A stretch of DNA of 46,921 nt from Candidatus Fibrimonadaceae bacterium. Lineage in GTDB: Bacteria; Fibrobacterota; Fibrobacteria; Fibrobacterales; Fibrobacteraceae. Made by a program: the position numbers and the translations under genes. Below the pieces are notes generated by a model. It was not told where the DNA came from and searched no databases. It worked only from the letters and a program-made list of their open reading frames with translations. Positions 1 through 10,700 of this stretch are shown here, in pieces. Positions within the stretch are counted from its first letter, which is position 1. The number at the start of each line of letters is the position of its first letter. The stretch spans positions 1 through 46,921 of the forward strand of contig JAITUM010000203.1 of NCBI GenBank assembly GCA_031286305.1, read 5' to 3'.

Positions 1-175
1 TGTTACCGGTTCTATCAAGTTGCCTGAGGGTGTAGAGCTTGTTATGCCCGGCGATAATATTGGCATTGAAGTTGAACTCATATCTGCTGTTGCCATGGAC
101 AAGGACTTGCGCTTTGCTATTCGCGAAGGCGGAAGAACAGTTGGCGCTGGCGCCGTAGTTGATGTTATTAAATAA
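1..175 (+). CDS. tuf: Elongation factor Tu, 3' end (partial)
   Basis: The reading frame open from base 2 encodes the last 57 residues of EF-Tu, the GTPase that brings aminoacyl-tRNA to the ribosome. The tail contains the MPGDN motif and the [14 protein letters not shown] motif of the C-terminal beta-barrel domain, which are close to invariant in EF-Tu. The start lies outside the window. The stop TAA is 14 nt before rpmG, and the order tuf-rpmG-tRNA-secE-nusG is a common bacterial arrangement. It was not in the ORF track because it lacks a start codon. Confidence 0.96.
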   Translation, partial: VTGSIKLPEGVELVMPGDNIGIEVELISAVAMDKDLRFAIREGGRTVGAGAVVDVIK

Positions 176-189
176 GGAAGAAAAAATTT

Positions 190-354
190 ATGGCTTCCAA
201 AAATGTAAGAGAACTCATCACGTTAGAATGCCCTGAATGCAAACAGCGCAATTACGATTGTGATAAAAACAAGAAGAAGCATTCTTCTCGTGTTGAGCAT
301 AAAAAATATTGTCGTTTTTGTAGAAAACATACACTTCATAAGGAGACTAAATAG
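190..354 (+). CDS. rpmG: 50S ribosomal protein L33
   Basis: This short ORF of 54 codons is below the ORF-track cutoff. It encodes L33, a small protein of the large ribosomal subunit. It has two CxxC pairs (ECPEC near residue 14 and CRFC near residue 40), so it is the zinc-binding form of L33, and the basic C-terminus HKETK is typical. An AAGGAAG ribosome-binding site lies 11 nt upstream of the ATG. It sits between tuf and tRNA-Trp, as in many genomes. Confidence 0.95.
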   Translation: MASKNVRELITLECPECKQRNYDCDKNKKKHSSRVEHKKYCRFCRKHTLHKETK

Positions 355-366
355 GTGAAATACCGA

Positions 367-439
367 AGGCTAATAGCTCAATTGGTAGAGTAGCGGTCTC
401 CAAAACCGCCGGTTGGGGGTTCGAGCCCCTCTTAGCCTG
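367..439 (+). tRNA. tRNA-Trp (CCA anticodon)
   Basis: A full cloverleaf can be folded by hand. The acceptor AGGCTAA pairs with TTAGCCT, the D arm starts GCTC and closes with GAGT, the anticodon stem GCGGT/ACCGC encloses the loop CTCCAAA with anticodon CCA, and the T arm is GGGGG-TTCGAGC-CCCTC. The discriminator is G, as expected for bacterial tRNA-Trp, and CCA is not encoded. It lies between rpmG and secE. Confidence 0.95.
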
Positions 440-454
440 TGCAGGAACTTAATT

Positions 455-637
455 ATGCAGAGTTTTCAGAGATATATTCGTGATGTTATAGCCGAGTTAA
501 AGAAGGTTACTTGGCCAACGTGGGAAGAACTTAAAGGTTCAACCATGGTGGTTATTGTTTTTAGCATAATAATGGGTTTTTATATAGCAATTATAGATTT
601 AGGTTTATCCAAGTTAGTTGGAAAATTTTTAGAGTAA
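455..637 (+). CDS. secE: Preprotein translocase subunit SecE
   Basis: This gene encodes the single-span SecE subunit of the SecYEG translocon in the inner membrane. The 60-residue protein has the conserved cytoplasmic amphipathic segment ELKKVTWPTWEE followed by one transmembrane helix (VVIVFSIIMGFYIAIIDLG). The WPT motif is diagnostic. The ORF track starts at 413, but that start lies inside tRNA-Trp; the ATG at 455, preceded by GCAGGAA, gives a normal single-TM SecE. It is followed 19 nt later by nusG, the usual partner. Confidence 0.95.
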   Translation: MQSFQRYIRDVIAELKKVTWPTWEELKGSTMVVIVFSIIMGFYIAIIDLGLSKLVGKFLE

Positions 638-656
638 AATGGAGCATTTGTAGAAT

Positions 657-1205
657 ATGAATTTGGCTTGGTATTCAGTAGCAACTTTTTCCGGACAGGA
701 GCTTAAGGTTAAGCAACTCCTTGAAGCTATGATTGAGCGTGAACAAATGCATGATTCATTTGGCCGTATTGAAATACCTCATATAAACGAAGAACATATT
801 AAAACAAAAAAAGGCAAAAAAGTTGTCAAAATAGAAAGACGTAACCTAATGCCCTCCTATGTATTTATACAAATGGACTTGAATGACCGCACAAGGCATT
901 TGGTTCAAAATATTCAAGGCGTAACAAAATTCGTAACGGTAGGCACCAAAATAGTTCCAATTCCGGAATCGCAAATGGTATCTATATTGCCTCGCGAAGA
1001 TGGGCTTGGCGCAGATTTGCTGCCGCTTGAAGTTCCGCCGGTTAAAGAAGGCGATTCAATTCGCATTAAAGAAGGTCCGTTTAATGATTATACGGGCGTT
1101 GTAGAAGAGATTATGAAAGAGCGTGGCAAATTAAAAGCCATGGTTGTTATATTTGGTCGTTCCATTCCAGTTGAACTTAACTTTTCAGAGGTTGAAGTTT
1201 TATAG
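657..1205 (+). CDS. nusG: Transcription termination/antitermination protein NusG
   Basis: NusG binds RNA polymerase and couples transcription to translation and to Rho. The 182-residue protein starts with the NGN fold (WYSVATFSGQELKVKQLLE), has the RNLMPSYVFIQM segment and ends with a KOW domain (EGPFNDYTGVVEE). Length and domain order match the family. It follows secE and precedes the L11 operon. The NGN domain carries a short lysine-rich stretch (KTKKGKKVVK) between its first strands. Confidence 0.97.
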   Translation: MNLAWYSVATFSGQELKVKQLLEAMIEREQMHDSFGRIEIPHINEEHIKTKKGKKVVKIERRNLMPSYVFIQMDLNDRTRHLVQNIQGVTKFVTVGTKIVPIPESQMVSILPREDGLGADLLPLEVPPVKEGDSIRIKEGPFNDYTGVVEEIMKERGKLKAMVVIFGRSIPVELNFSEVEVL

Positions 1206-1233
1206 GCGTGGGCTTTGAAACGGAGAAATTACA

Positions 1234-1662
1234 GTGGCAAAAAAGATTACAGGCTACATAAAACTACAGATTAAGGCTGGTGCAGCAAACCCGGCTCCTC
1301 CGATTGGTCCCGCATTGGGTTCCAAAAAGGTAAATATAGCTGAGTTTTGCAAGCAATACAATGCTCGTACGCAGTCCATGGCAGGTTCGATAGTCCCTGT
1401 CATTATAACTGTATACGCAGACAATAGCTTTACTTTTGTGACTAAAACCCCACCGGTTCCGTCTATGCTAAAGCAGGCGGCAAAAGTAGAAACAGCTTCC
1501 GGTGAACCGAATCGTAAAAAAATTGGCAAAGTGACCATGGCACAGGTAGCTGAAATTGCCAAAACAAAAATGCCGGATTTAAATACCATCAGTTTGGAAT
1601 CAGCAGAACAAATGGTGATCGGTACAGCACGCTCAATGGGCATTGAGGTAATAAATGGCTAA
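1234..1662 (+). CDS. rplK: 50S ribosomal protein L11
   Basis: L11 forms the GTPase-associated centre of the large subunit with 23S rRNA. The 142-residue product has the proline-rich N-terminal motif [11 protein letters not shown] and the C-terminal RNA-binding domain ending ARSMGIEV, both typical. Translation starts at GTG (1234), 9 nt after a CGGAGAA ribosome-binding site. The stop overlaps the rplA start by 8 nt, which points to translational coupling. Confidence 0.97.
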   Translation: MAKKITGYIKLQIKAGAANPAPPIGPALGSKKVNIAEFCKQYNARTQSMAGSIVPVIITVYADNSFTFVTKTPPVPSMLKQAAKVETASGEPNRKKIGKVTMAQVAEIAKTKMPDLNTISLESAEQMVIGTARSMGIEVING

Positions 1663-2344
1663 GAGAGGAAAAAAATATCGCGCTTTGGCAGCGTCTTACG
1701 ATGTAAAAGCTTTCCACGCTTTGGATGAGGCTTTGAATATTCTGAAAAAATCAGAGTTCAAGTTTGACCAAACTGTTGAATTACATTTTAATCTAGGCGT
1801 TGACCCTAAACACTCGGACCAAATGGTACGCGGCTCTGTTACTTTGCCGCATGGCACAGGTCGCAAAGTTCGCATACTGGCGCTATGCAAAGATAACATG
1901 GTTCAGGCCGCCGTAGATGCAGGTGCGGATTTTGCCGGCGGTGCAGACATGGTTCAAAAAATTTCAGAAGGCTGGCTTGCCTTTGATGCAGTGGTTGCCA
2001 CTCCAGACATGATGGCTGTTCTTGGCAAGGTTGCCAAGGTTTTAGGCCCTCGCGGTTTAATGCCAAGCCCAAAGGCCGGAACGGTGACCCCGAATTTGGC
2101 TCAGATTATTAAAGAGCTTAAAGCCGGTAAAATTCAATATCGCGTTGACAAGGGTGCAAATGTGCATACCCCAGTCGGCAAACTCTCTTTCTCGGGTGAG
2201 CAATTGCGTGAAAATATTCTTATGGTCATAGATTCCGTAAAGAAGAATAAACCGCAAACCTCAAAGGGCGTTTACATAAAAAGTTTAACCCTGACGGCAA
2301 CCATGACACCATCGGTTCGTCTAGACACAGCAATAACAAGGTAA
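1655..2344 (+). CDS. rplA: 50S ribosomal protein L1
   Basis: L1 builds the mobile L1 stalk that releases deacylated tRNA, and in many bacteria represses its own operon. The 229-residue product has the expected motifs, including [10 protein letters not shown] near residue 65 and [15 protein letters not shown] near residue 130. Its start lies inside the end of rplK (8-nt overlap). No obvious 23S-like L1 operator was identified upstream by eye. Confidence 0.97.
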   Translation: MAKRGKKYRALAASYDVKAFHALDEALNILKKSEFKFDQTVELHFNLGVDPKHSDQMVRGSVTLPHGTGRKVRILALCKDNMVQAAVDAGADFAGGADMVQKISEGWLAFDAVVATPDMMAVLGKVAKVLGPRGLMPSPKAGTVTPNLAQIIKELKAGKIQYRVDKGANVHTPVGKLSFSGEQLRENILMVIDSVKKNKPQTSKGVYIKSLTLTATMTPSVRLDTAITR

Positions 2345-2353
2345 GGGGTGTTT

Positions 2354-2908
2354 ATGGAAAAGACTGAGAAAAGAATATCGCTTCAAAAACAGAAAAAGCA
2401 AGAGCTTGTAGAGTCTCTTGTTAAGGATTTTTCTGCAGCAGCTTCTATATACCTGCTGGACTTTCAGAAAATAACGGTTGCTCAAGATAACGCTTTGCGC
2501 ATGAATTTGCGTAAAAAAGGCGTTGTTTACAGGGCAGCAAAAAACAGATTAATAAAGGAAGCTTTTAAAAAGGCAAACATTTCCGGCTTGGATGGCTATT
2601 TGAAAGGAGCTACATCCATTATGCTCGGAAATGAAGAAGATCCTATGCTTCCGGCTCGCGAAGTCGTTGAATTTCGCAAAGCCAATCCCGATATTTTAAT
2701 AGCAAAGGGCATTTCGTTAGATAATTCTTCCCTAGAAGGGGGCGAATTGGAAAATTTAGCGAAGATGCCAGGTAAAAATGAAATTCTAGGTCAAGTAGTG
2801 TCTTTAATGCTTTCTCCGGGTGCAAACCTGATAGCTCTTATCAAGGGGCCCGGCGGGAAGATAGCGGGACAAATAAAGGCTTTAGAAGAGAAACTGGAAA
2901 CAGCTTAG
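2354..2908 (+). CDS. rplJ: 50S ribosomal protein L10
   Basis: L10 anchors L7/L12 dimers to the ribosome. The product has the N-terminal RNA-binding region with the [13 protein letters not shown] segment and the C-terminal helix ([13 protein letters not shown]) that binds L7/L12. The ORF track starts at GTG 2348, but that GTG is part of the AAGGGGTG ribosome-binding site. The ATG at 2354 is well spaced and gives a 184-residue protein, so it is preferred. Confidence 0.95.
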   Translation: MEKTEKRISLQKQKKQELVESLVKDFSAAASIYLLDFQKITVAQDNALRMNLRKKGVVYRAAKNRLIKEAFKKANISGLDGYLKGATSIMLGNEEDPMLPAREVVEFRKANPDILIAKGISLDNSSLEGGELENLAKMPGKNEILGQVVSLMLSPGANLIALIKGPGGKIAGQIKALEEKLETA

Positions 2909-2937
2909 AAAATCACTCAAAAAATGGAGAAAATCCC

Positions 2938-3330
2938 ATGGCTACAGATGTCAAAACATTAGGCGACCAGATTGTTGCCCTCACACTTTTAGAAGCCAAA
3001 GCTTTGGCTGACTACCTCAAAGAGACCCATGGTCTTGAAGCAGCCGCCGGTGGTGCGGTTGTGATGGCTGCTCCAGCAGCCGGTGGTGGCGCAGCAGCTC
3101 CCGCAGCAGAAGAAAAAACAGAATTCGATGTTGTGTTAGTTGATGGCGGTACAGACAAAGTAAAAGTTATCAAAGCTTTGCGCGCTGCTATTCCGGGACT
3201 TGGGCTTATCGAAGCAAAAGACTTGGCGGGCAAAAGCAATGCTACCGTTAAGGAAGGTGCTCCAAAGGCCGAAGCTGAAAAGCTTAAAAAAGATTTGGAA
3301 GACGCCGGAGCAAAGGTCACGCTGAAATAA
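2938..3330 (+). CDS. rplL: 50S ribosomal protein L7/L12
   Basis: L7/L12 is the multi-copy stalk protein that recruits translation factors. The 130-residue product has an N-terminal dimerisation domain, an Ala/Gly-rich hinge ([20 protein letters not shown], residues 44-63) and the globular C-terminal domain with KIKVIKALR-like and [10 protein letters not shown] motifs. A TGGAGAA ribosome-binding site precedes the ATG. It is followed by an 82-nt gap with a hairpin, then rpoB. Confidence 0.97.
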   Translation: MATDVKTLGDQIVALTLLEAKALADYLKETHGLEAAAGGAVVMAAPAAGGGAAAPAAEEKTEFDVVLVDGGTDKVKVIKALRAAIPGLGLIEAKDLAGKSNATVKEGAPKAEAEKLKKDLEDAGAKVTLK

Positions 3331-3364
3331 TGCGTGTCTGGTCCGTAAATTTCTTTTCAAGTGC

Positions 3365-3382
3365 CCTGCGTGAACACGCAGG
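3365..3382 (+). promoter_or_regulatory. Hairpin in the rplL-rpoB gap (possible attenuator or processing site)
   Basis: CCTGCGT and ACGCAGG form a perfect 7-bp stem closed by a GAAC loop, alone in the 82-nt spacer between rplL and rpoB. No T-tract follows directly, so it is not a strong intrinsic terminator. In E. coli the equivalent spacer holds an attenuator and an RNase III site that adjust rpoBC relative to ribosomal proteins; a similar role here is inference from position. Confidence 0.5.
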
Positions 3383-3412
3383 CGCCAAATTCCTTTTATG
3401 GCGAGGTGACCC

Positions 3413-6400
3413 ATGATAGAACGGAAGTCCTATTCAACAAACGAATTCCGTTTGGAATTGCCAGATCTTCTGGAGATGCAGAAAGCTTCTTATGAACGCT
3501 TTTTGCAAGCCGGCATTTCTGCAAAAGACAGACGCAATGAAGGGCTGGAACGTGTGTTTCGAGATACTTTTCAAGATGTATCCGATGCAAAGAAACTTTT
3601 GGTTTTGCGCTACAGCCATTACAATTTGGCTATGCCGAGGTATTCCATAAAGGAATGCAGAGAGCGAGGCGTTACCTATTCCCGCCAGCTTATTGTTCAT
3701 TTGGAACTTCAAACCTTTAAGGAAGACGGTGAAGAAAAGAAATTGCAAGACCAAGTTGCAAACGATGTGTTCTTTTGCGACCTGCCGGTCATGACCGATA
3801 ACGGCACCTTTATAATAAATGGTGCGGAGCGAGTTGTAATAAGCCAATTGCATCGCTCTCCGGGTGTGAGCTTTGATTCCGAACAATTGCCCAGCGGCAA
3901 AGTTATTTTTCAAAGCCGCATAATACCCAATAGAGGTTCTTGGCTGGAATTTAACACAGAGAACGATGTTCTTTACATGTTAATAGACCGCAAAAAGAAA
4001 TTGCCGGCAACCGTGCTTTTGCGCGCTGTTGGTTACGAAACAAATGCGCAAATTTTGGCTCTTTTCCACACAGGCGAAACCCTTGAGATAAAGACCGGCG
4101 AAGAGCACGCAAACCGAGCGCTTTTCAAAGATGCGGTTAGCGAAGACGGCGAAATAATAGTTCATGCGAATTCAATTTTGGACATTGATACTTGCCAAAA
4201 ACTTTTGGATGCAGGCATAAACAGCGTTGAGGTTGTGAAAGAAAATTTGGATGAATATAATCTTATACACAATACCTTGGCTAACGACGATATAGAAGAT
4301 CCGAAAAAAGAAAAGGATGATGACAAGGCTAGAAAAAGCTATAGAGAAATTGCGCATGAGCGCATTTATCAAACAACAAGGTCGCAACCCGCTGCAGATT
4401 CAAAAGCTGCAAGAGAGCATTTTGAAAATCTTTTCTTTGAAAGAAAACGCTATGAAATTGGCGAACTCGGTCGCTATCGTTTGAATTCAAAAGTCCATAA
4501 GCCGGACGAGCAGCCAAAGCTTAGAGAATTTATGACACTCACAAAAGAAGATTTTGTAAGCGTTATAGGTTATATGATAGGTTTGTACAATGGCGAAGAG
4601 GGTTTCTCCTTAGATGATATTGATCATTTGGGAAATCGTCGCGTTCGTTCTGTTGGCGAGCTTGTTGCAAATCAAATATCCGTGGGCATTAGCCGCATTC
4701 TTCGCTCTGTTAGAGAGAATTTCTCTTCACGCGATAGAGAAGGAGTTTTAACACCAACGGAGCTCATAAATTCAAGAACCGTAAACAGCATGGTTGCTGC
4801 ATTCTTTGGTTCCAGCCAACTTTCTCAATTCATGGATCAAATAAATCCGCTTTCTGAGTTGACCAATAAGCGCAGAATATCTGCTCTTGGTCCTGGCGGT
4901 TTGTCCAGAGACAGAGCCGGGTTGGAAGTGCGAGACGTTCATCATTCGCACTACGGACGTTTGTGCCCCATTGAAACACCTGAAGGTGCAAACATTGGTT
5001 TAATCAATTCTCTTGCAACATTCTCCACTGTAAATCGTTTTGGTTTTATAGAAACCCCTTACAGAATTGTGGGTTTGTTGAAATTCAAGGGCGCTGATGG
5101 CAAAGACTATGAATTCCCGGAGTCCAAGTGGCATGCCGGTATAATGAAGAATTTCTTTGGCGATGCAAACCAGCAGCTTTTGACTCAAACTGAAGTGAGC
5201 AAAAATGAAATAAAGATTGCTCGCAGAAAATTCTGCGATAAACAATTGGAATTCTTTGATTTGTTCTGCAACAAAAGCTTTGAATTTGATTTTGGAAATG
5301 AATGCGAAATAATCCAAAACGGCGTTTTAGTCGGCAGGTATGCAAAAAACGATTCCAAAAAGCCCAAAGCGGATTTTGTGCAGCAAAGTTCTGTTGTGCA
5401 GATGGTGGTTTCCGAATGGATTGTATACTTAACTGCTTACGAAGAAGATCAATACAGAATTGCTCCTGCAAGCACCATTTTAGATACAAAAACCAAAAGA
5501 TTTGTAGATGAGTTTGTTTTAGTTAGAGCAGAGGGTGAATTCCCAAGCTTGCCGAATCCGGAAGAAATTTCCGTTGAAGATGTAGAAACTCAAAGAGTTG
5601 ATTTAATGGATGTCTCGCCCATGCAGATTGTGTCTGTGGCTGCCGGTCTCATTCCGTTCCTTGAACACGATGATGCAAACCGCGCTCTTATGGGTTCTAA
5701 CATGCAACGTCAGGCTGTGCCTTTGCTTCGCGCTGAGGCTCCTATTGTGGGAACAGGTTTGGAGAAAAAGGTTGCGCTTGACTCAGGCACTTTGGTTCGG
5801 GCAAAAAATGATGGCGTTGTAACTTTTGTTGATGCCACTCGCATAGAAATTTTGAGAGAGAAAGGGCACGAAAATTATGAAACCTTAGGGCTTCCTCCGC
5901 ACGATATTTATGAGCTTCGCAAATTTGAACGCTCAAATCAGGATTCTTGCATAAATCAGAAACCAATTTGCAAAGCAGGCGATAAGATAAAAGCCGGTGA
6001 TGTTTTGGCAGACGGCGCTTCTACCGATAAAGGCGAGCTTGCACTTGGTAAAAATATTCGCATTGCGTTCTTGCCGTGGCAAGGTTATAACTATGAAGAT
6101 GCAATAATAATTTCCGAAGAACTCGCAATTAAAGATACCTTCACCTCCATACACATTGAAGAGTATGAAATTGAGGTTAGAGAAACCAAACGCGGCAAAG
6201 AAGAAATAACCAGAGATGTTCCGAATGTCAGCGAAAAAGATCGCCATCATTTAGGCGAAGACGGTATTGTTCGCATTGGAATGGAAGTTCGTCCGGGTGA
6301 TATTTTGGTTGGAAAGGTTACGCCAAAGGGTGAATCTGAATTGACCCCCGAAGAGAAATTGCTCCGCGCAATATTCGGTTCAAAATCCGGTGATGTTAGC

Positions 6401-7705
6401 GATTCTTCGCTCCGCATTCCGAGTGGCGTAAAAGGCATTGTGGTGGACACTCAGGTGTTTCAGCGCAGAGACAGCCGCTCAAGCACAAAAGAAGAAGAAC
6501 AGAGACATCGCGAAGAACTTGCCGGTAAAATTCGCGCAATTGCAAAGGAATATGACGAAAAGGTAAAGGCAATAGAAGAATCTCGCAGGCCGGAACTCTC
6601 TCGTTTGCTTTTAGATAAAACAAGCGGCAATGTTCGCAACGGTATAACGAATGAAGTTATTATCAGTGCCGATAAAAAATGGACTAAAGAACTTTTAGAC
6701 AAAACTGATTTTTCACAACTTGCTTCCGGCTCCGTATTTTGCACGGATTCTGCAATTCAAGAAGAAGTTAGCTCCTTGCTCGGCATAACAAATCGCCGCA
6801 TTGCAGAGCTGAATGACTTGAAGGAAAAAGAAATTGACAAGGTGAACAAAGGCGATGAATTAAAGCCCGGCGTGTTCAAAGTGGTCAAGGTTTATATTGC
6901 TAAAAAACGTCGCCTCTCCATAGGTGATAAAATGGCAGGCCGCCACGGAAACAAGGGTGTTGTCGCTAAGATAGTATCCGTTGAAGACATGCCCTTTACC
7001 GAAGACGGAAAACCCGTTCAAATACTTTTGAATCCGCTTGGCGTGCCTTCTCGTATGAATGTGGGGCAGGTTTTGGAGGTGCACTTGGGTTGGGCTGCAG
7101 CAACGCTTGGTATGCAGGTTGAAACGCCTGTGTTCAATGGAGTTTCTTTTAGCAGCATAGAAGACGAACTCAAAAAAGCCTATATCAAAAATCCCATTGT
7201 CAAGATTTCTGAAAATTCTTGGACGGAAGATGAGAAAAAGGAATTCAAAAACAAGCATGGTAAAGATATTCCAAGTGAAGGCATAACCGGAAAAGCAACG
7301 CTTTACGACGGTCGCACCGGCGAGCCTTTCTTGAACGATGTCACGATAGGTACCATGTACATGTTAAAACTCAACCACTTGGTTGAAGATAAAATACACG
7401 CCCGTTCCACAGGGCCATATGCTCTAGTCACTCAGCAACCTCTTGGCGGAAAATCGCACTTTGGAGGTCAGAGATTTGGAGAAATGGAAGTGTGGGCGCT
7501 TGAAGCTTACGGTGCGGCATATACATTGCAAGAATTGCTAACTGTAAAATCAGATGATATTATAGGTAGAAATAAAATTTACGATGCCATAGTTAAGGGT
7601 GAAAATCCGCCCGCACCCGGAACGCCGGAAAGCTTCCGTGTATTGGTGCGCGAGTTCCGTTCCTTAGGTTTGGATATTAAAGTTTCGGAGGTAGACAATG
7701 CTTGA
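3413..7705 (+). CDS. rpoB: DNA-directed RNA polymerase subunit beta
   Basis: RpoB is one of the two large catalytic subunits of RNA polymerase. The 1430-residue product is somewhat longer than E. coli RpoB. Recognisable landmarks are the rifampicin-pocket region (FFGSSQLSQFMDQINPLSE, near residue 465), the GPGGLSRDRAG segment, HYGRLCPIETPEGANIGLI, and GDKMAGRHGNKGVV near residue 1170. The C-terminus overlaps the rpoC start by 8 nt, so the two large subunits are translationally coupled. Acidic/lysine-rich inserts (for example around residue 300, EDPKKEKDDDK) probably account for the extra length. Confidence 0.98.
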   Translation: MIERKSYSTNEFRLELPDLLEMQKASYERFLQAGISAKDRRNEGLERVFRDTFQDVSDAKKLLVLRYSHYNLAMPRYSIKECRERGVTYSRQLIVHLELQTFKEDGEEKKLQDQVANDVFFCDLPVMTDNGTFIINGAERVVISQLHRSPGVSFDSEQLPSGKVIFQSRIIPNRGSWLEFNTENDVLYMLIDRKKKLPATVLLRAVGYETNAQILALFHTGETLEIKTGEEHANRALFKDAVSEDGEIIVHANSILDIDTCQKLLDAGINSVEVVKENLDEYNLIHNTLANDDIEDPKKEKDDDKARKSYREIAHERIYQTTRSQPAADSKAAREHFENLFFERKRYEIGELGRYRLNSKVHKPDEQPKLREFMTLTKEDFVSVIGYMIGLYNGEEGFSLDDIDHLGNRRVRSVGELVANQISVGISRILRSVRENFSSRDREGVLTPTELINSRTVNSMVAAFFGSSQLSQFMDQINPLSELTNKRRISALGPGGLSRDRAGLEVRDVHHSHYGRLCPIETPEGANIGLINSLATFSTVNRFGFIETPYRIVGLLKFKGADGKDYEFPESKWHAGIMKNFFGDANQQLLTQTEVSKNEIKIARRKFCDKQLEFFDLFCNKSFEFDFGNECEIIQNGVLVGRYAKNDSKKPKADFVQQSSVVQMVVSEWIVYLTAYEEDQYRIAPASTILDTKTKRFVDEFVLVRAEGEFPSLPNPEEISVEDVETQRVDLMDVSPMQIVSVAAGLIPFLEHDDANRALMGSNMQRQAVPLLRAEAPIVGTGLEKKVALDSGTLVRAKNDGVVTFVDATRIEILREKGHENYETLGLPPHDIYELRKFERSNQDSCINQKPICKAGDKIKAGDVLADGASTDKGELALGKNIRIAFLPWQGYNYEDAIIISEELAIKDTFTSIHIEEYEIEVRETKRGKEEITRDVPNVSEKDRHHLGEDGIVRIGMEVRPGDILVGKVTPKGESELTPEEKLLRAIFGSKSGDVSDSSLRIPSGVKGIVVDTQVFQRRDSRSSTKEEEQRHREELAGKIRAIAKEYDEKVKAIEESRRPELSRLLLDKTSGNVRNGITNEVIISADKKWTKELLDKTDFSQLASGSVFCTDSAIQEEVSSLLGITNRRIAELNDLKEKEIDKVNKGDELKPGVFKVVKVYIAKKRRLSIGDKMAGRHGNKGVVAKIVSVEDMPFTEDGKPVQILLNPLGVPSRMNVGQVLEVHLGWAAATLGMQVETPVFNGVSFSSIEDELKKAYIKNPIVKISENSWTEDEKKEFKNKHGKDIPSEGITGKATLYDGRTGEPFLNDVTIGTMYMLKLNHLVEDKIHARSTGPYALVTQQPLGGKSHFGGQRFGEMEVWALEAYGAAYTLQELLTVKSDDIIGRNKIYDAIVKGENPPAPGTPESFRVLVREFRSLGLDIKVSEVDNA

Positions 7706-10700
7706 AGAATTCAACGATTTCACTAAAAGCGTAGCTGAAATTTCCATTCAGTTGGCCAACCCCGATACAATTCGTGATTGGTCTTTCGGCGAGGTAACCA
7801 AACCGGAAACAATGAACTATAGGTCTTTCAAACCGGAAAAAGACGGCTTGTTCTGCGAAAGAATTTTCGGACCTTATAAAAATTGGGAATGCAATTGCGG
7901 CAAATATAAAAGACAGCGCTTCAAAGGTGTTGTGTGCGATCGTTGCGGAGTTGAGGTCACAACTTCCAAGGTTCGTCGTGAACGTATGGGGCACATTGAG
8001 CTTGCCATTCCAATAGCGCATATTTGGTTTTTCAAAAACCAACCGTGCATAATAGGAAATTTGCTGGGCGTTTCTGCTAAAGATTTGGAAAGGGTTATAT
8101 ATTATGAGCAATACATAATTATAGATCCGGGTAATTCCAAATTCAAAAAGAACCAAATAATATCTGAAGACGAATATGAAGATGCAAAAAAAGAAGGCAT
8201 AAGTTTCGTTGCCGATATGGGCGCCATAGCCATAAGAAAGGTTTTGAGCGAAACCAATTTGAATTTGGAAGAACTTTCCAAAGATTTATCAACGCTGGCA
8301 ATGGAAAGCGGTTCAAAGAATGTAAAGGCCGAATCTCTTAAAAGGCTCAAATTTGTTGAGGCATTTAAAAATTCCCCTAACAAGCCCGAAGGAATGGTTT
8401 TGGACGTTCTTCCGGTTATCCCTCCCGATTTGCGCCCCCTTGTGCAGTTGGATGGCGGTCGCTTTGCAACATCCGATTTGAATGAGTTTTATCGCAGAGT
8501 GATTAACCGCAATAATCGTCTTAAAAAACTGATTGATGCACGTGCTCCCGATATTATTTTGCGCAACGAAAAAAGAATGCTGCAAGAAGCTGTGGACAAT
8601 CTTTTTGACAGCGATCCAAAGGCGAAAAAGAAAGAAAAAATGAAATCCCTCTCTGAGCTTTTAAAAGGTAAGCAGGGGCGTTTCCGCACAAACTTGCTCG
8701 GAAAACGTGTGGATTATTCCGGCCGTTCTGTTATAGTTGTTGGTCCTGAACTCAAAATGCACGAGTGCGGACTTCCAAAAAGAATGGCTTTGGAACTTTA
8801 CAAACCCTTTATTGTTCGTAAAATCATGGGCGAAGAAGGTCTTGCAAATACCGTTCGCCACGCAAAGAAAATTATTGACTCCGAAGATCCGAAAGTATGG
8901 GATATAGTTGAACCTATTATCAAAGACCATCCGGTTATGTTAAACCGCGCACCCACTTTGCATCGTTTGGGTATTCAGGCTTTTTATCCAAAGTTGATAG
9001 AAGGTTCTGCCATACGTTTGCACCCGCTTGTTTGCGCTGCATTTAACGCAGACTTTGACGGTGACCAAATGGCGGTTCACTTGCCGCTTTCTTTTGAAGC
9101 GCAGCTTGAATGCAGAGTTCTTATGCTCTCTTCAAACAATATTTTGCATCCGGCTTCCGGACAACCCATAGCGGTTCCGTCTCAAGATATAGTGCTTGGT
9201 CTTTATTATCTTTCAAAACCTCGCCCGAACGTTAAAGGCGAAGGAATGTCTTTTGGCAGCGAACAGGAAGCAATTCAGGCTTATGAAAACGGCATTGTAG
9301 ATTTGAATGCAATCGTAACTCTGCGCTTGTGCAAGGGTAGCAAACTTTATCGCGGTATTTTTGACTACGATACAAAATGCGAAAACAGAATGGGCGAAGA
9401 AGTTTTGGCAAGAGCAGGCGTAAAAGTTGAAAATTTAACGCTCAAGCAAAATAGCCGCATAAAAACCTCAGTCGGAAGAGTTATTTTAAATCAATACATT
9501 CCAGATGTTTTGGGTTATGCAGATGACACTTTCAACAAAAAAACAATCGCAAAATCCGTTGATGATTTATACCGTATAAAAGGTAACCATGCAACTGTAG
9601 AATACTTGGATTCTTTGAAAGACTTGGGATACAAGTGGGCATCAAAAGCGGGTTCTTCCGTGGCAATAGCCGAAATGGTGATTCCGGAAGAAAAACAAAC
9701 TCTGCTGGACGAGGCCACTGAAAAAGCGAATAAAATCAGAGACCTCTATGACCAGGGTGCTGTTACAGACGGCGAGCGTTATAACCAAATAATTGATTTG
9801 TGGTCTCGCACAACTAACGATGTTGCTCAGAGACAGTGGGACTTGCTTTCAAAAGACAAAGATGGTTTTAACCCCTTGTTTATGATGGCAGATTCCGGTG
9901 CGCGTGGTTCGAGAGAACAGATTAAGCAGCTTTCCGGTATGCGTGGTCTTATGCAAAAACCAACCAGGAAAATAGGCGACCATGAGGTTATAGAAAACCC
10001 AATTACAAGTTGCTTCCGTGAAGGTTTGAATTCTTTGGAATACTTTATTTCCACGCACGGAGCGCGTAAAGGTTTGTCTGATACCGCTTTGAAAACTGCA
10101 GATGCCGGTTATTTAACCCGCCGTTTGGTTGATGTTGCGCAGAACTTGGTTATTACCGAAGAAGATTGCTGCGAAGTTAAAATTGCTTCGGAACGCATTT
10201 CCATTGAGCATTACGAGCGCATGAAAGACACCTCCGAAGGACTTAGCTTGTTTACAAAAAGACTGAAAGGTTATGTTGCGGCTAATGATATTTTGAATTC
10301 CAGCTCTGAAGAAGTCTTGGTAAAAAGAGGCGAGATTTTGGAGAGAGAAGTTTTGCGCAAGCTGATGTTCGTTGAATTGAAAACCGTTGAGGCTATAAAT
10401 TACGATCAGCTTTGCAAAAAAACAGTTGGAATGACTTTAGAAAAAACCGTTCAGGGAGAGGATGGAAAACCCATAGTTTCTGCCGGCTCGGTTATAAACA
10501 ATTCAAGGCTGAAAGAAATAATTGACTCCGGTGTTAGAACATCTATGCACTTGGTGGTTAAAGGCATTGTTCGTGCTGCCTCCAAAGACGGCGATAACGT
10601 TGTTCAGGCTTTGGGCGAGCGTATTTTAGGCCGTTTCTCATTAAAAGATATTAAACACCCGGTTACCGATGTTTTGTTGGTTCCAAAAGGTGAAATGGTA

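Noticed and set aside
413-454. Longer secE starting at 413
   Set aside because: The extension lies within tRNA-Trp and adds residues foreign to SecE; ATG 455 fits.
1254-1643. Antisense ORF of 129 codons in rplK and the many other long antisense ORFs in rpoB/rpoC
   Set aside because: They are shadows of strongly conserved coding genes and their products lack recognisable motifs or start signals.
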